Positions 1 through 5,852 of a DNA stretch of 15,819 nt are shown here, piece after piece (the first letter of the stretch is position 1; every line of letters begins with the position of its first letter). The translations under genes were made by a program, and so were the position numbers. Under the pieces are notes generated by a model, which saw only the letters and a list, made by a program, of their open reading frames with translations, was not told where the DNA came from and searched no databases. The stretch lies in the NCBI GenBank assembly GCA_011682595.1, contig JAACEH010000003.1, positions 1-15,819 on the forward strand, read 5' to 3'. This DNA comes from Anaerolineaceae bacterium (GTDB lineage: Bacteria > Planctomycetota > Phycisphaerae > FEN-1346 > JAACEH01).

Positions 1-638
1 TCAACAAGGACCTGGTGCTGGCCACCTTGACCGCCGACGTCGACTTCCGTATGGAGATGACCGTCGAACGCGGACGCGGTTACGTCACCGCCGAGGAAAA
101 CATTCGCGACAGCCAGCCGGTCGGTTACATCCCGGTCGATTCGCTCTACAGCCCGGTCACGCGGGTGCGCTACTCGATCGAGGAAACCCGCGTCGGCCAG
201 CGGACCGACTACGACAAGCTGACCCTGGAGGTCTGGACCGACGGCGTGACCAGTCCCGAGATGGCCCTGGTTGAGGCTTCGCGTATCCTGCAGAAGCACT
301 TCAACCCCTTCGTCTATTACGGCGAACCTGGCGAGCCGCTGGCCATCGAGCCGGGGGCCGAGGAAGCCGAGACGGCCGAAAAGGAATACGTCAGCGAGTT
401 GGAGCAGAAGCTGGCCATGTCGGTCGACGCCCTGGACCTTTCGGTGAGGGCCTCCAACTGCCTGGCCTCCGAGAAAATCACCACCATCGGCCAACTGGCC
501 CGGTTGAGCGAGGACGAACTACTGAAGGTGCGCTCGTTCGGTAAAACGAGCCTCCGTGAAATCAAACGCAAGCTTGCCGACATGGGGCTCTCTCTGGGAA
601 TGGACCTCGAGGGAACCACGGTCGGATCAGAGGAATAA
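1..638 (+). CDS. rpoA: DNA-directed RNA polymerase subunit alpha, 3' part (5' end outside window)
   Basis: The reading frame is open from base 3 and continues off the left edge, so the apparent GTG start at 15 is an internal codon. About 211 residues are visible. The first roughly 110 residues are the end of the N-terminal assembly/dimerisation domain, with the typical RMEMTVERGRGYVTAEEN stretch and the TLEVWTDGVTSPEMAL segment. After an acidic linker (around EPGAEEAETAEKEY) comes the C-terminal domain that contacts promoter UP elements and activators. Its helix-hairpin-helix core SVRASNCLASEKITTIGQL and the KVRSFGKTSLREIKRKL segment are both visible. It forms the alpha dimer scaffold of RNA polymerase. 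rplQ follows three bases later, the usual order at the end of the alpha operon. Identification is firm. Confidence 0.98.
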   Translation, partial: NKDLVLATLTADVDFRMEMTVERGRGYVTAEENIRDSQPVGYIPVDSLYSPVTRVRYSIEETRVGQRTDYDKLTLEVWTDGVTSPEMALVEASRILQKHFNPFVYYGEPGEPLAIEPGAEEAETAEKEYVSELEQKLAMSVDALDLSVRASNCLASEKITTIGQLARLSEDELLKVRSFGKTSLREIKRKLADMGLSLGMDLEGTTVGSEE

Positions 639-641
639 ACC

Positions 642-1070
642 ATGCGGCACTGTAAGAGAGGAAGAAAACTGAACCGGACGCCGTCTCACCGGCTGGCGCT
701 GATGCGCAGCCTGGCGGCCGCCCTTTTCGAGCACGAGGCCATCGTGACCACCCGGGCCAAGGCCAAGGAAACGCAGCGCTTCGCCGAGCGGTTGATCACC
801 CTGGCCAAGCGCGGCCAGGCCGGCGACAGTATCCTGACGGCCCGGCGGGCTGTGGCCTCCCGGCTGCAGGACGAGGCCATGGCCAAGAAAGTCTGCGAGG
901 ACATCGCCGGCCGCTTCGCCGACCGGGCCGGCGGATATACGCGGATTCTCAAACTGGCCCGGCCCCGCAAGGGCGACGGCGGCCAGAGGGTCCGCCTCGA
1001 ACTGACCGAAATCAAGGTCGCCGAAGACAGCGGCAAGAAGGGCAGGAAGGATAAGAAGGCCAAGAAGTAG
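642..1070 (+). CDS. rplQ: 50S ribosomal protein L17 (bL17)
   Basis: A 142-residue protein starting MRHCKRGRKLNRTPSHRLAL, the hallmark N-terminus of bL17, followed by the basic segment ITTLAKRG-like (LITLAKRGQAGD) and the GGYTRILKL motif near residue 105. It binds 23S rRNA near the peptide exit region of the large subunit. The C-terminus carries a lysine-rich tail (residues about 129-142) that is longer than in the E. coli protein and likely binds rRNA. The ATG lies three bases after the rpoA stop, and a GAGGAA ribosome-binding site overlaps the end of rpoA, so the two are co-transcribed and probably translationally linked. A strong terminator follows at once, marking the end of the operon. 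Confidence 0.98.
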   Translation: MRHCKRGRKLNRTPSHRLALMRSLAAALFEHEAIVTTRAKAKETQRFAERLITLAKRGQAGDSILTARRAVASRLQDEAMAKKVCEDIAGRFADRAGGYTRILKLARPRKGDGGQRVRLELTEIKVAEDSGKKGRKDKKAKK

Positions 1071-1082
1071 GCACGATACACC

Positions 1083-1120
1083 CCGCGCAGACAGGTGGAC
1101 GTCTGCGCGGTTTTTCTTTT
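1083..1120 (+). terminator. Intrinsic terminator of the rpoA-rplQ operon
   Basis: A perfect 10-bp GC-rich stem (CCGCGCAGAC at 1083-1092 with GTCTGCGCGG at 1101-1110) with an 8-nt loop, followed at once by TTTTTCTTTT. It lies 13 bases after the rplQ stop. Only 24 bases separate the T-tract from the next gene's start codon. Confidence 0.93.
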
Positions 1121-1144
1121 GGTGGTGGCCGAAGGAGGTGTCCA

Positions 1145-1567
1145 GTGACGAAAGATCCGGACTGCGTCTTCTGCAGGATTGTCGCCGGCGGAATTCCCTC
1201 GACCATGGTGGCCGAGTCCGACCTGGCCTACGCTTTTATGGACATCGGCCCCATCAGCAAAGGCCACACGCTGGTCATTCCCAAAGATCACTACGTGACG
1301 TTGGACGACATGCCGGCTGAGGTGACTGCCGCAATCTACGAACTTGCCGCCCGCATCGGACCGGTGCTTCAGAAGACGGTGGGAGCTGAGGGCCTGAACG
1401 TTCTGCAGAATAACGGTCGCGTGGCCGGCCAGGTGGTCATGCACGTCCACGTCCACCTGATCCCCCGCTGGTCCGACGACGGCCTGAAGTGGCCCTGGCC
1501 CGCCCGCCAGGCCGACCTCGGCGAACTGAAACGGATCGCCGACAGTGTCAAATCACAATTGAAGTAA
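1145..1567 (+). CDS. HIT-family protein (histidine triad nucleotide-binding hydrolase, HINT-like)
   Basis: A 140-residue protein of the histidine triad superfamily. The active-site triad H100-V-H102-V-H104 sits in HVHVHLIPRW. In this family the middle histidine is the nucleophile that attacks the alpha-phosphate of a nucleotide. C7 and C10 (CVFC), with H49 and the first triad histidine, match the zinc site of HINT/PKCI-type members. FMDIGPISKGHTLVIPK is the conserved strand-turn-strand that contacts the nucleotide. The likely activity is hydrolysis of nucleoside phosphoramidates or dinucleotides in the cytoplasm; the substrate cannot be told from sequence. The start is GTG, chosen because a very strong AAGGAGG (1132-1138) lies 6 bases upstream. 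The gene begins right behind the rplQ terminator, so its transcription depends on read-through or on a promoter inside that short region. Confidence 0.93.
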   Translation: MTKDPDCVFCRIVAGGIPSTMVAESDLAYAFMDIGPISKGHTLVIPKDHYVTLDDMPAEVTAAIYELAARIGPVLQKTVGAEGLNVLQNNGRVAGQVVMHVHVHLIPRWSDDGLKWPWPARQADLGELKRIADSVKSQLK

Positions 1568-1640
1568 CCTTGGGCGTGCGGAAAAACTTTGTGTGCCGCG
1601 GCCTGCCCCTTGTGGTGACCGCTCGCTTCCTGAACCATCG

Positions 1641-2531
1641 CTACTCGTGGACAAAGCGGTCCCACTTCCGCGGCAACGGGCCTTCTTCGAACAATTTGTC
1701 GGGAGCGGCGACCTTGTCGTTGGTCTCCTGGCCGTGGAACCGCACGGTCAGTATCCGCTCGGACTTGTCGAGCATCCTGATCTGCTTCGGCAGCCCGCTG
1801 TTGGGATCGATCCAGAACACCATCTGTTTGTAATCGCGGGCCAACGAACTCTTGGGCTTCGGCGTCAGGATGAGGTGTTCGTACTCGGTCTTGTCCTCGA
1901 CCTCATTCTTCCTGCCGGGCCGCTGCCAGGGACCGAGTGTTTTCTTGCCGCCGTAGGTGGCCTCGAAGTTTTTCAGCACCTTGTCCCGCTTCTGACCGAA
2001 GGGCAGAGGGAAAGGCACGTTGCCGATGTCCAGATCTTCAACGGCCGGCTCACCCGGCTTGCGCATTGGGTAAACGTGTCGCACCTTTTGTTGCGGCCGG
2101 TCGTCGACAAAGATGCGGCCGTCGAAGCGGAACGACTCCTTGCCGCCGTCGGTGAACTCGATGAGGATGCGGTTCGGCTTCTTGTAGGTGATGCGTCCTT
2201 CGCGCCATTCGCGATCCTCGAGCAAGGTGTTGTTCTCATCGTAATCGAAGCGGACCCGGAGCTTGCCGATCCTGGCGCCCGCCGCCTCTTCGAGTTTCAG
2301 GATGCGGTCGACGTCGGGATCGATCTTCGGGGTCTCTTTCGGCTTCTCGGCATTATCGATCTTCGGTTTTTCCGGCTCCGCCTTGGCCGTTTCGTCCGGC
2401 TGCTTTATCGGCTCGGATGTGACCGCCGGGTCTTCGTCAACAGTCGCCCGGGCCGTCGAGCATGCGCCGACGCCCAGCAGAACAATGGCCACACATGCTG
2501 CGACAGCCTGCATCAGGGGTTGAAGTCTCAT
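1641..2531 (-). CDS. LolA-fold lipoprotein (outer-membrane lipoprotein-sorting-like)
   Basis: A 296-residue predicted lipoprotein. The N-terminal signal MRLQPLMQAVAACVAIVLLG ends in a lipobox VGAC with C24. Residue +2 is serine, which in the E. coli rule would not retain it in the inner membrane. Residues 30-75 are a charged, Pro/Glu/Lys-rich linker. Residues 76-296 look like the LolA/LolB half-barrel fold: the ITYKKPNRILIEF strand pair (114-126), FRFDGRIFVDD (135-144), and the late MVFWIDPNSGLPKQIRM (237-253) with the terminal NDKVAAPDKLFEEGPLP. LolA-fold proteins carry lipids or lipoproteins across the periplasm. This one is membrane-anchored, as LolB and the mycobacterial LprG are. The start at 2531 rather than 2693 is set by AAAGGAG 8 bases upstream, by the signal peptide, and by an ATGA overlap with the upstream gene's stop. 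No clear terminator is visible in the 73-base convergent gap to the HIT gene. The fold assignment is by pattern; the cargo is unknown. Confidence 0.8.
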   Translation of the reverse strand: MRLQPLMQAVAACVAIVLLGVGACSTARATVDEDPAVTSEPIKQPDETAKAEPEKPKIDNAEKPKETPKIDPDVDRILKLEEAAGARIGKLRVRFDYDENNTLLEDREWREGRITYKKPNRILIEFTDGGKESFRFDGRIFVDDRPQQKVRHVYPMRKPGEPAVEDLDIGNVPFPLPFGQKRDKVLKNFEATYGGKKTLGPWQRPGRKNEVEDKTEYEHLILTPKPKSSLARDYKQMVFWIDPNSGLPKQIRMLDKSERILTVRFHGQETNDKVAAPDKLFEEGPLPRKWDRFVHE

Positions 2532-3238
2532 ATCGGGAGCTCCTTTGTTCTGAAGCCGCGAAGGACACCGACAATTCGCGGCAGTCCGCGCCACAGGCCG
2601 ACCAGGACGGTCGCGGCGAGGATGGCCAGAATCCATTGCCGACCCAGGTTGAAGCGGTCGGTGAGCAAGGCCAGGAGGAAGTACCTGGGCCACCGGCCGA
2701 CGGCGCTGGCCAGGACGAACTTGTGTCGCGGGTAGCCCTGGCTGATGGCCAGCAGCCGGATGAAATCGATCGGTATGGGCAGAAAGCTGGCGGCGGTGAG
2801 CGTCGCAAACGGGGCCCGCTCGAACCAGGCGGCCGCCTTCTCGTACAGGCGGGTCTTGCGAATCCTTCTGACCGGGCGGTAGCGGTAAAAGAACGTCACC
2901 AGGTAGTAATCGTGCATGTTGGCAATGCAGGTGCCAGCGGTGCAGACGGTGGCCAGCAGCAGTGGATCAATTCCCAAGGCCGCAGGCGACGCGGCCAGGA
3001 CGATCACCGGTGTCGTCGGCAGCGGGCAAAAGGTGCAGGCCAGCGACATGTAGCCCAGGAGCATGACCAGGAAAACCACCTGGTCGCCCAGATGCAGCCA
3101 CGGGCCGCTCAGGAACACCAGGCCGCCCAGCATCAGGATGAACGGGTAGAACCAGACGCGGAAATTCAGCCGCCGTGAACCCCTCAGTCGCAATTCGACG
3201 AAACTGTTCGGCCCCTTGTCCGCTTCCAGCTCAGTCAT
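2528..3238 (-). CDS. VTT/DedA-type (SNARE-associated family) membrane protein
   Basis: A 236-residue polytopic membrane protein. Hydrophobic segments lie at about 29-46, 54-83, 91-106, 144-167, 174-194 and 201-217. It has two re-entrant-loop motifs typical of VTT/DedA proteins: FCPLPTTPVIVLAA (70-83), and FLPIPIDFIRLLAISQGYPRHKF (152-174) followed by GRWPRYFLLALL. Some DedA family members are known lipid flippases (undecaprenyl phosphate, phosphatidylethanolamine). The substrate here is not evident. The start at 3238 is preferred over the upstream ATG/GTG-like option at 3280: it lies inside the last codons of the ABC ATPase gene (ATGACTGA overlap), while the extra 14 residues would merely read through that gene. 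Its TGA overlaps the ATG of the LolA-fold gene by the ATGA arrangement. This tight nesting suggests translational coupling and a joint role at the membrane. Confidence 0.87.
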   Translation of the reverse strand: MTELEADKGPNSFVELRLRGSRRLNFRVWFYPFILMLGGLVFLSGPWLHLGDQVVFLVMLLGYMSLACTFCPLPTTPVIVLAASPAALGIDPLLLATVCTAGTCIANMHDYYLVTFFYRYRPVRRIRKTRLYEKAAAWFERAPFATLTAASFLPIPIDFIRLLAISQGYPRHKFVLASAVGRWPRYFLLALLTDRFNLGRQWILAILAATVLVGLWRGLPRIVGVLRGFRTKELPI

Positions 3239-3896
3239 TGACGCACCGTCCGTCCCGCATGCGGACGATCCGGTCCGCACAGCGGGCCGCCTCCTCGTTG
3301 TGGGTGACCATGATGATGGTCTGGCCCATCTCGCGGTGAAACTCGCTTAACAGGGCCAGCACCCGTTTGCCGTTTTCGGAGTCGAGGTTGCCCGTGGGCT
3401 CGTCGGCAAAAAGGATGGCCGGCCGGGCGATCAGGCTGCGGGCTATGGCCACCCTCTGCTGCTCGCCCATGCTGAGCGCCGACGGCCGATGGTGCCGCTT
3501 GTCGGCCAGGTTGATCCTCTCGAGCATGGCCACCACGCCGTCGCGCTCAGCCTGTTTTCGCAAGCGCAGCGTCAGGCCGACGTTGTCCTCGGCCGACAGG
3601 GCCGGCAGCAGGTTGAACCGCTGGAAAACAAAGCCCATCCGCTCGCGCCGCATTCGCGTCCGCTCGACCCGCGACATGGCCTCCACATCGCAGCCGTCCA
3701 CCGTGACCGTCCCGCTGTCGAAACCGGCCATCAGGCCCAGGACATAGAGCAGCGTGCTCTTGCCGCAGCCGCTGGGGCCCATGACGGCCAAGAACTCTCC
3801 CTGCTCGACCGACAGGTCGATACCGTGCAGCACCGGCGTATCCAATTCGCTGGTGTGGTAGCTCTTGTGAAGATTTCGCACGTCGATCATCGCCAT
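3231..3896 (-). CDS. ABC transporter ATP-binding protein, LolD/MacB type
   Basis: A 221-residue nucleotide-binding subunit of the MacB/LolD/FtsE class. Walker A GPSGCGKST is at 40-48, the Q-loop FQRFNLLPALSAEDNV begins near Q92, the signature LSMGEQQR is at 141-148, Walker B ILFADEPTGNLD starts at 161 and the switch histidine is H199 in VTHN. The FQRFNLLP and DEPTGNLD segments are characteristic of this class, which powers mechanotransmission or lipoprotein extraction instead of classical transport. The signature is LSMGE rather than LSGGE/LSGGQ, an uncommon substitution at the third position. The start is uncertain: a GTG lies at 3908, ATGs at 3896 and 3890. 3896 is chosen because AAGGTGG lies 8 bases upstream. 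It lies 43 bases after the permease stop and overlaps the VTT gene, so it is part of the same operon. Confidence 0.94.
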   Translation of the reverse strand: MAMIDVRNLHKSYHTSELDTPVLHGIDLSVEQGEFLAVMGPSGCGKSTLLYVLGLMAGFDSGTVTVDGCDVEAMSRVERTRMRRERMGFVFQRFNLLPALSAEDNVGLTLRLRKQAERDGVVAMLERINLADKRHHRPSALSMGEQQRVAIARSLIARPAILFADEPTGNLDSENGKRVLALLSEFHREMGQTIIMVTHNEEAARCADRIVRMRDGRCVND

Positions 3897-3939
3897 GGAC
3901 ACAGCCACCTTAGAAGAATCAGACGCCGCGGGGCGCCGC

Positions 3940-5031
3940 TTATTCGTAACTCAGCGTCTCCACCGGATCGAGGTTCGCCGCCCGCCAGGCGGGGTACCAC
4001 GCCCCGAGCAGTCCGCCTGCGATCCCGACCGCCACGGCGGCCAGCATTAGCTGCCAGCTGAAGGCCACGGTCAGCAAGGGCGCCATCAGCTTAAGGATTG
4101 TCTTGGCGGCCAAAGAGAGCAGGAATCCCGCTCCAACCCCGGCCAGGCTGATCAGCAGACTCTGCATGAAGACCAGTTGCATGACCTGGCCGTTGGTTGC
4201 TCCCAGGCTCTTCAGGATACCGACCTCGCGGGTCTGTTCCTGGATGATCGTAAACATGGTCAGCAGGATGGTCAGGAAACTGACGATCAACGTGACGATG
4301 GCCGTGCCCCAGGTGTAGGTGTTGAGTCCTTTGAGATCGCCGGCCACGACGCTGTAGTAGTTGCCCTTGTCGATGACGATCAGGCCAAGTGCCTGGATCT
4401 GCCGCGTTACGTTTTCAACCTGGTCCGGCGAGGTGACCTTTACCAGCAGCATGCTGGCCCGCCTGTCACCATAGTGCATCAGCCGCACAGCAGTCTCGTA
4501 GGACATGAACACGCGACCGACCACTCCCTCTTTCAAGATGCCGACGATGCGATAGTTTTCGCCGCGATGTTCCACCTCGTCTCCGACCTCCAGTCCGCCC
4601 TCGCGGGCCAGCACGGTGTCGATGAGCAGTTCCATGGAATCGCGTGCAAAGAGCCGGCCTGCCACCAGTCTCTCTGCATCAGCGAAGACCCCGAATTGTT
4701 CAAGCGGAACGGCATAAATGGTCTGCGGCTGGCCGGCCAGGCTGATCGTGTCATTCAGCACCGGCACCACGTTCTCGACGCCCGGCATGGGACGTACGCG
4801 TTCGAGGTAACCGGCCCGCATAGTGCGATTGTGCATCCAGGTGTTATGGCTCTTGTCCCAGACCAGCAGGTCGGCCCGCACGCTCTTCATTCGCTCGGCC
4901 ACCTCGCCGATGGTTCCTTCGGTCATACCACGCACGACCAGCAGCGTCATGATGCCGACCGCCACGGCGAGAATGCTGATGACCGTTCGCGCCTTTCGAA
5001 GCCGCAGGTTCTTCAATGCCAGGTAAAGCAT
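3940..5031 (-). CDS. ABC transporter permease, FtsX/MacB/LolE family
   Basis: A 363-residue permease with the four-helix MacB/LolCE topology. TM1 is at about 16-33 (VISILAVAVGIMTLLVVRG). A large extracytoplasmic domain of about 210 residues follows (34-242), then TM2 at 243-263, TM3 at 285-316 and TM4 at 325-347. The cytoplasmic coupling helix REVGILKSLGAT (268-279) and the C-terminal AWYPAWRAANLDPVETLSYE are diagnostic. Such permeases do not move cargo through a channel. They transmit ATP-driven motion to the periplasm, for example to extract lipoproteins (LolCDE) or push substrates through an envelope pump (MacB). Only one permease gene is present, so it would act as a homodimer. The ATG at 5031 is preferred to a GTG at 5067, because an extended -10 promoter (5077-5085) would place the transcript start next to that GTG. 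Confidence 0.94.
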   Translation of the reverse strand: MLYLALKNLRLRKARTVISILAVAVGIMTLLVVRGMTEGTIGEVAERMKSVRADLLVWDKSHNTWMHNRTMRAGYLERVRPMPGVENVVPVLNDTISLAGQPQTIYAVPLEQFGVFADAERLVAGRLFARDSMELLIDTVLAREGGLEVGDEVEHRGENYRIVGILKEGVVGRVFMSYETAVRLMHYGDRRASMLLVKVTSPDQVENVTRQIQALGLIVIDKGNYYSVVAGDLKGLNTYTWGTAIVTLIVSFLTILLTMFTIIQEQTREVGILKSLGATNGQVMQLVFMQSLLISLAGVGAGFLLSLAAKTILKLMAPLLTVAFSWQLMLAAVAVGIAGGLLGAWYPAWRAANLDPVETLSYE

Positions 5032-5076
5032 GTGTGGGGTGTCCGGAGCCTGAGTGTCTGGTGTCACGAAGGTGAG

Positions 5077-5085
5077 ATTATATCA
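5077..5085 (-). promoter_or_regulatory. Extended -10 promoter candidate for the permease-ATPase-VTT-LolA cluster
   Basis: On the minus strand the sequence TGATATAAT is a consensus -10 hexamer preceded by the TGn extension. There is no good -35 at 17 bp (CTGGCC), as is common for extended -10 promoters. It sits between the HAD gene stop and the permease start and predicts a transcript start near 5070, about 39 bases before the chosen ATG. Confidence 0.45.
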
Positions 5086-5107
5086 CATTGTCGGCCCCCG
5101 GCCAGCC

Positions 5108-5695
5108 TTACTCGCCCTGCAAGCAATCGAGCAGGACGACAATCTCGCCGGGGCGGGCGACCGTGAAGTCGGGAGCGGTTTCGGCGTCGGCCTGGCGGCC
5201 GTTGGTCACCAGGATGGTCCGCGTGCCTGCCGCCCGGCCGGCCCGGATGTCGATCATGTGGTCTCCCACGTAGACGGCTTCGGCGGGCGACACCTTCATC
5301 CGCTCCAGGGCCAGCAGGATTCCCTCCGGCGACGGCTTCGCCCTGGCGCTGTCTCGACAAACCAGGGTGGCAAACTCCAGCCCATGACGTCGGGCCACCG
5401 TCTCGGCGCTCTGGCGGCTGTTCCTGGTGATTACCCCCGCCGGGACGGACCGCCTCCGCAGTTCCGCGAAGAGTTCCTCGATGCCGTCGTTCAGCTCCGA
5501 CCGCTCGGCGGCCTCTCCCTCGTGGCGTTCGAGGATCTGCATGGCTCGCTCGCGCTCCAGCGGCGTCATCGCCTCGAGCACCTCGAGTATGTAGGCCTCG
5601 GCCGGGATGCCGATTTCCCGCTTGATGGCCGGAAAATCAAGCAGCGGCCGCGTGATCGTGCCGTCCATGTCCAGCAACATGGCCTTCAGTGACAT
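5108..5695 (-). CDS. HAD-superfamily hydrolase (phosphoglycolate phosphatase-like)
   Basis: A 195-residue haloacid dehalogenase-type phosphatase. Motif I LLDMDGTIT has nucleophile D9 and general acid/base D11, motif II is VITRNS (T90), motif III is AKPSPEG (K120) and motif IV is VYVGDHMIDIRAGRAAG (D145, D149). A small helical cap, residues about 17-75, marks the subclass I layout of Gph/PGP-like enzymes that dephosphorylate small phosphorylated metabolites. The substrate is not determinable. The start is supported by a strong AAGGAGGAA (5703-5711) 7 bases upstream. It is on the same strand as the ABC cluster but 76 bases ahead of it, with a candidate promoter between, so it may be a separate unit. 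Its own promoter may use TTGACT at 5745-5750, though the matching -10 (GAAGAT) is weak. Confidence 0.92.
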   Translation of the reverse strand: MSLKAMLLDMDGTITRPLLDFPAIKREIGIPAEAYILEVLEAMTPLERERAMQILERHEGEAAERSELNDGIEELFAELRRRSVPAGVITRNSRQSAETVARRHGLEFATLVCRDSARAKPSPEGILLALERMKVSPAEAVYVGDHMIDIRAGRAAGTRTILVTNGRQADAETAPDFTVARPGEIVVLLDCLQGE

Positions 5696-5765
5696 GCAGT
5701 GGTTCCTCCTTCGCTGGAGGCATCTTCTCCGGCAGCGGCGGCAAAGTCAAGGCCGAGAGCGGGTT

Positions 5766-5794
5766 TTGACAAACTCGTTGCCGGAAGGTCTAAT
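5766..5794 (+). promoter_or_regulatory. Sigma70-type promoter for the secreted PA14/PKD protein
   Basis: A consensus -35 TTGACA (5766-5771), an exact 17-base spacer, and -10 TCTAAT (5789-5794, 5 of 6 matches). The predicted transcript start near 5801 lies about 50 bases before the ATG at 5853. It lies in the 157-base divergent gap with the HAD gene. Confidence 0.8.
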
Positions 5795-5852
5795 AGCTGA
5801 AGCCGGTGAAATGGCGGGCCGTGCCCGTGCGTTGTACTGGTGGAGGCTTCTG

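Noticed and set aside
1568..1640. Terminator between the HIT gene and the LolA-fold gene
   Set aside because: Only weak, short inverted repeats without T-tracts are visible, not enough to call.
1593..2735. A 380-codon plus-strand open frame over the LolA-fold gene
   Set aside because: It is antisense to a gene with a clear signal peptide, ribosome site and operon overlaps. Its product has no recognisable fold and it arises from high GC content.
5607..5852. Upstream in-frame extension of the PA14/PKD protein
   Set aside because: It overlaps the divergent HAD gene and the promoter at 5766-5794. The signal peptide and GGAGG point to 5853.
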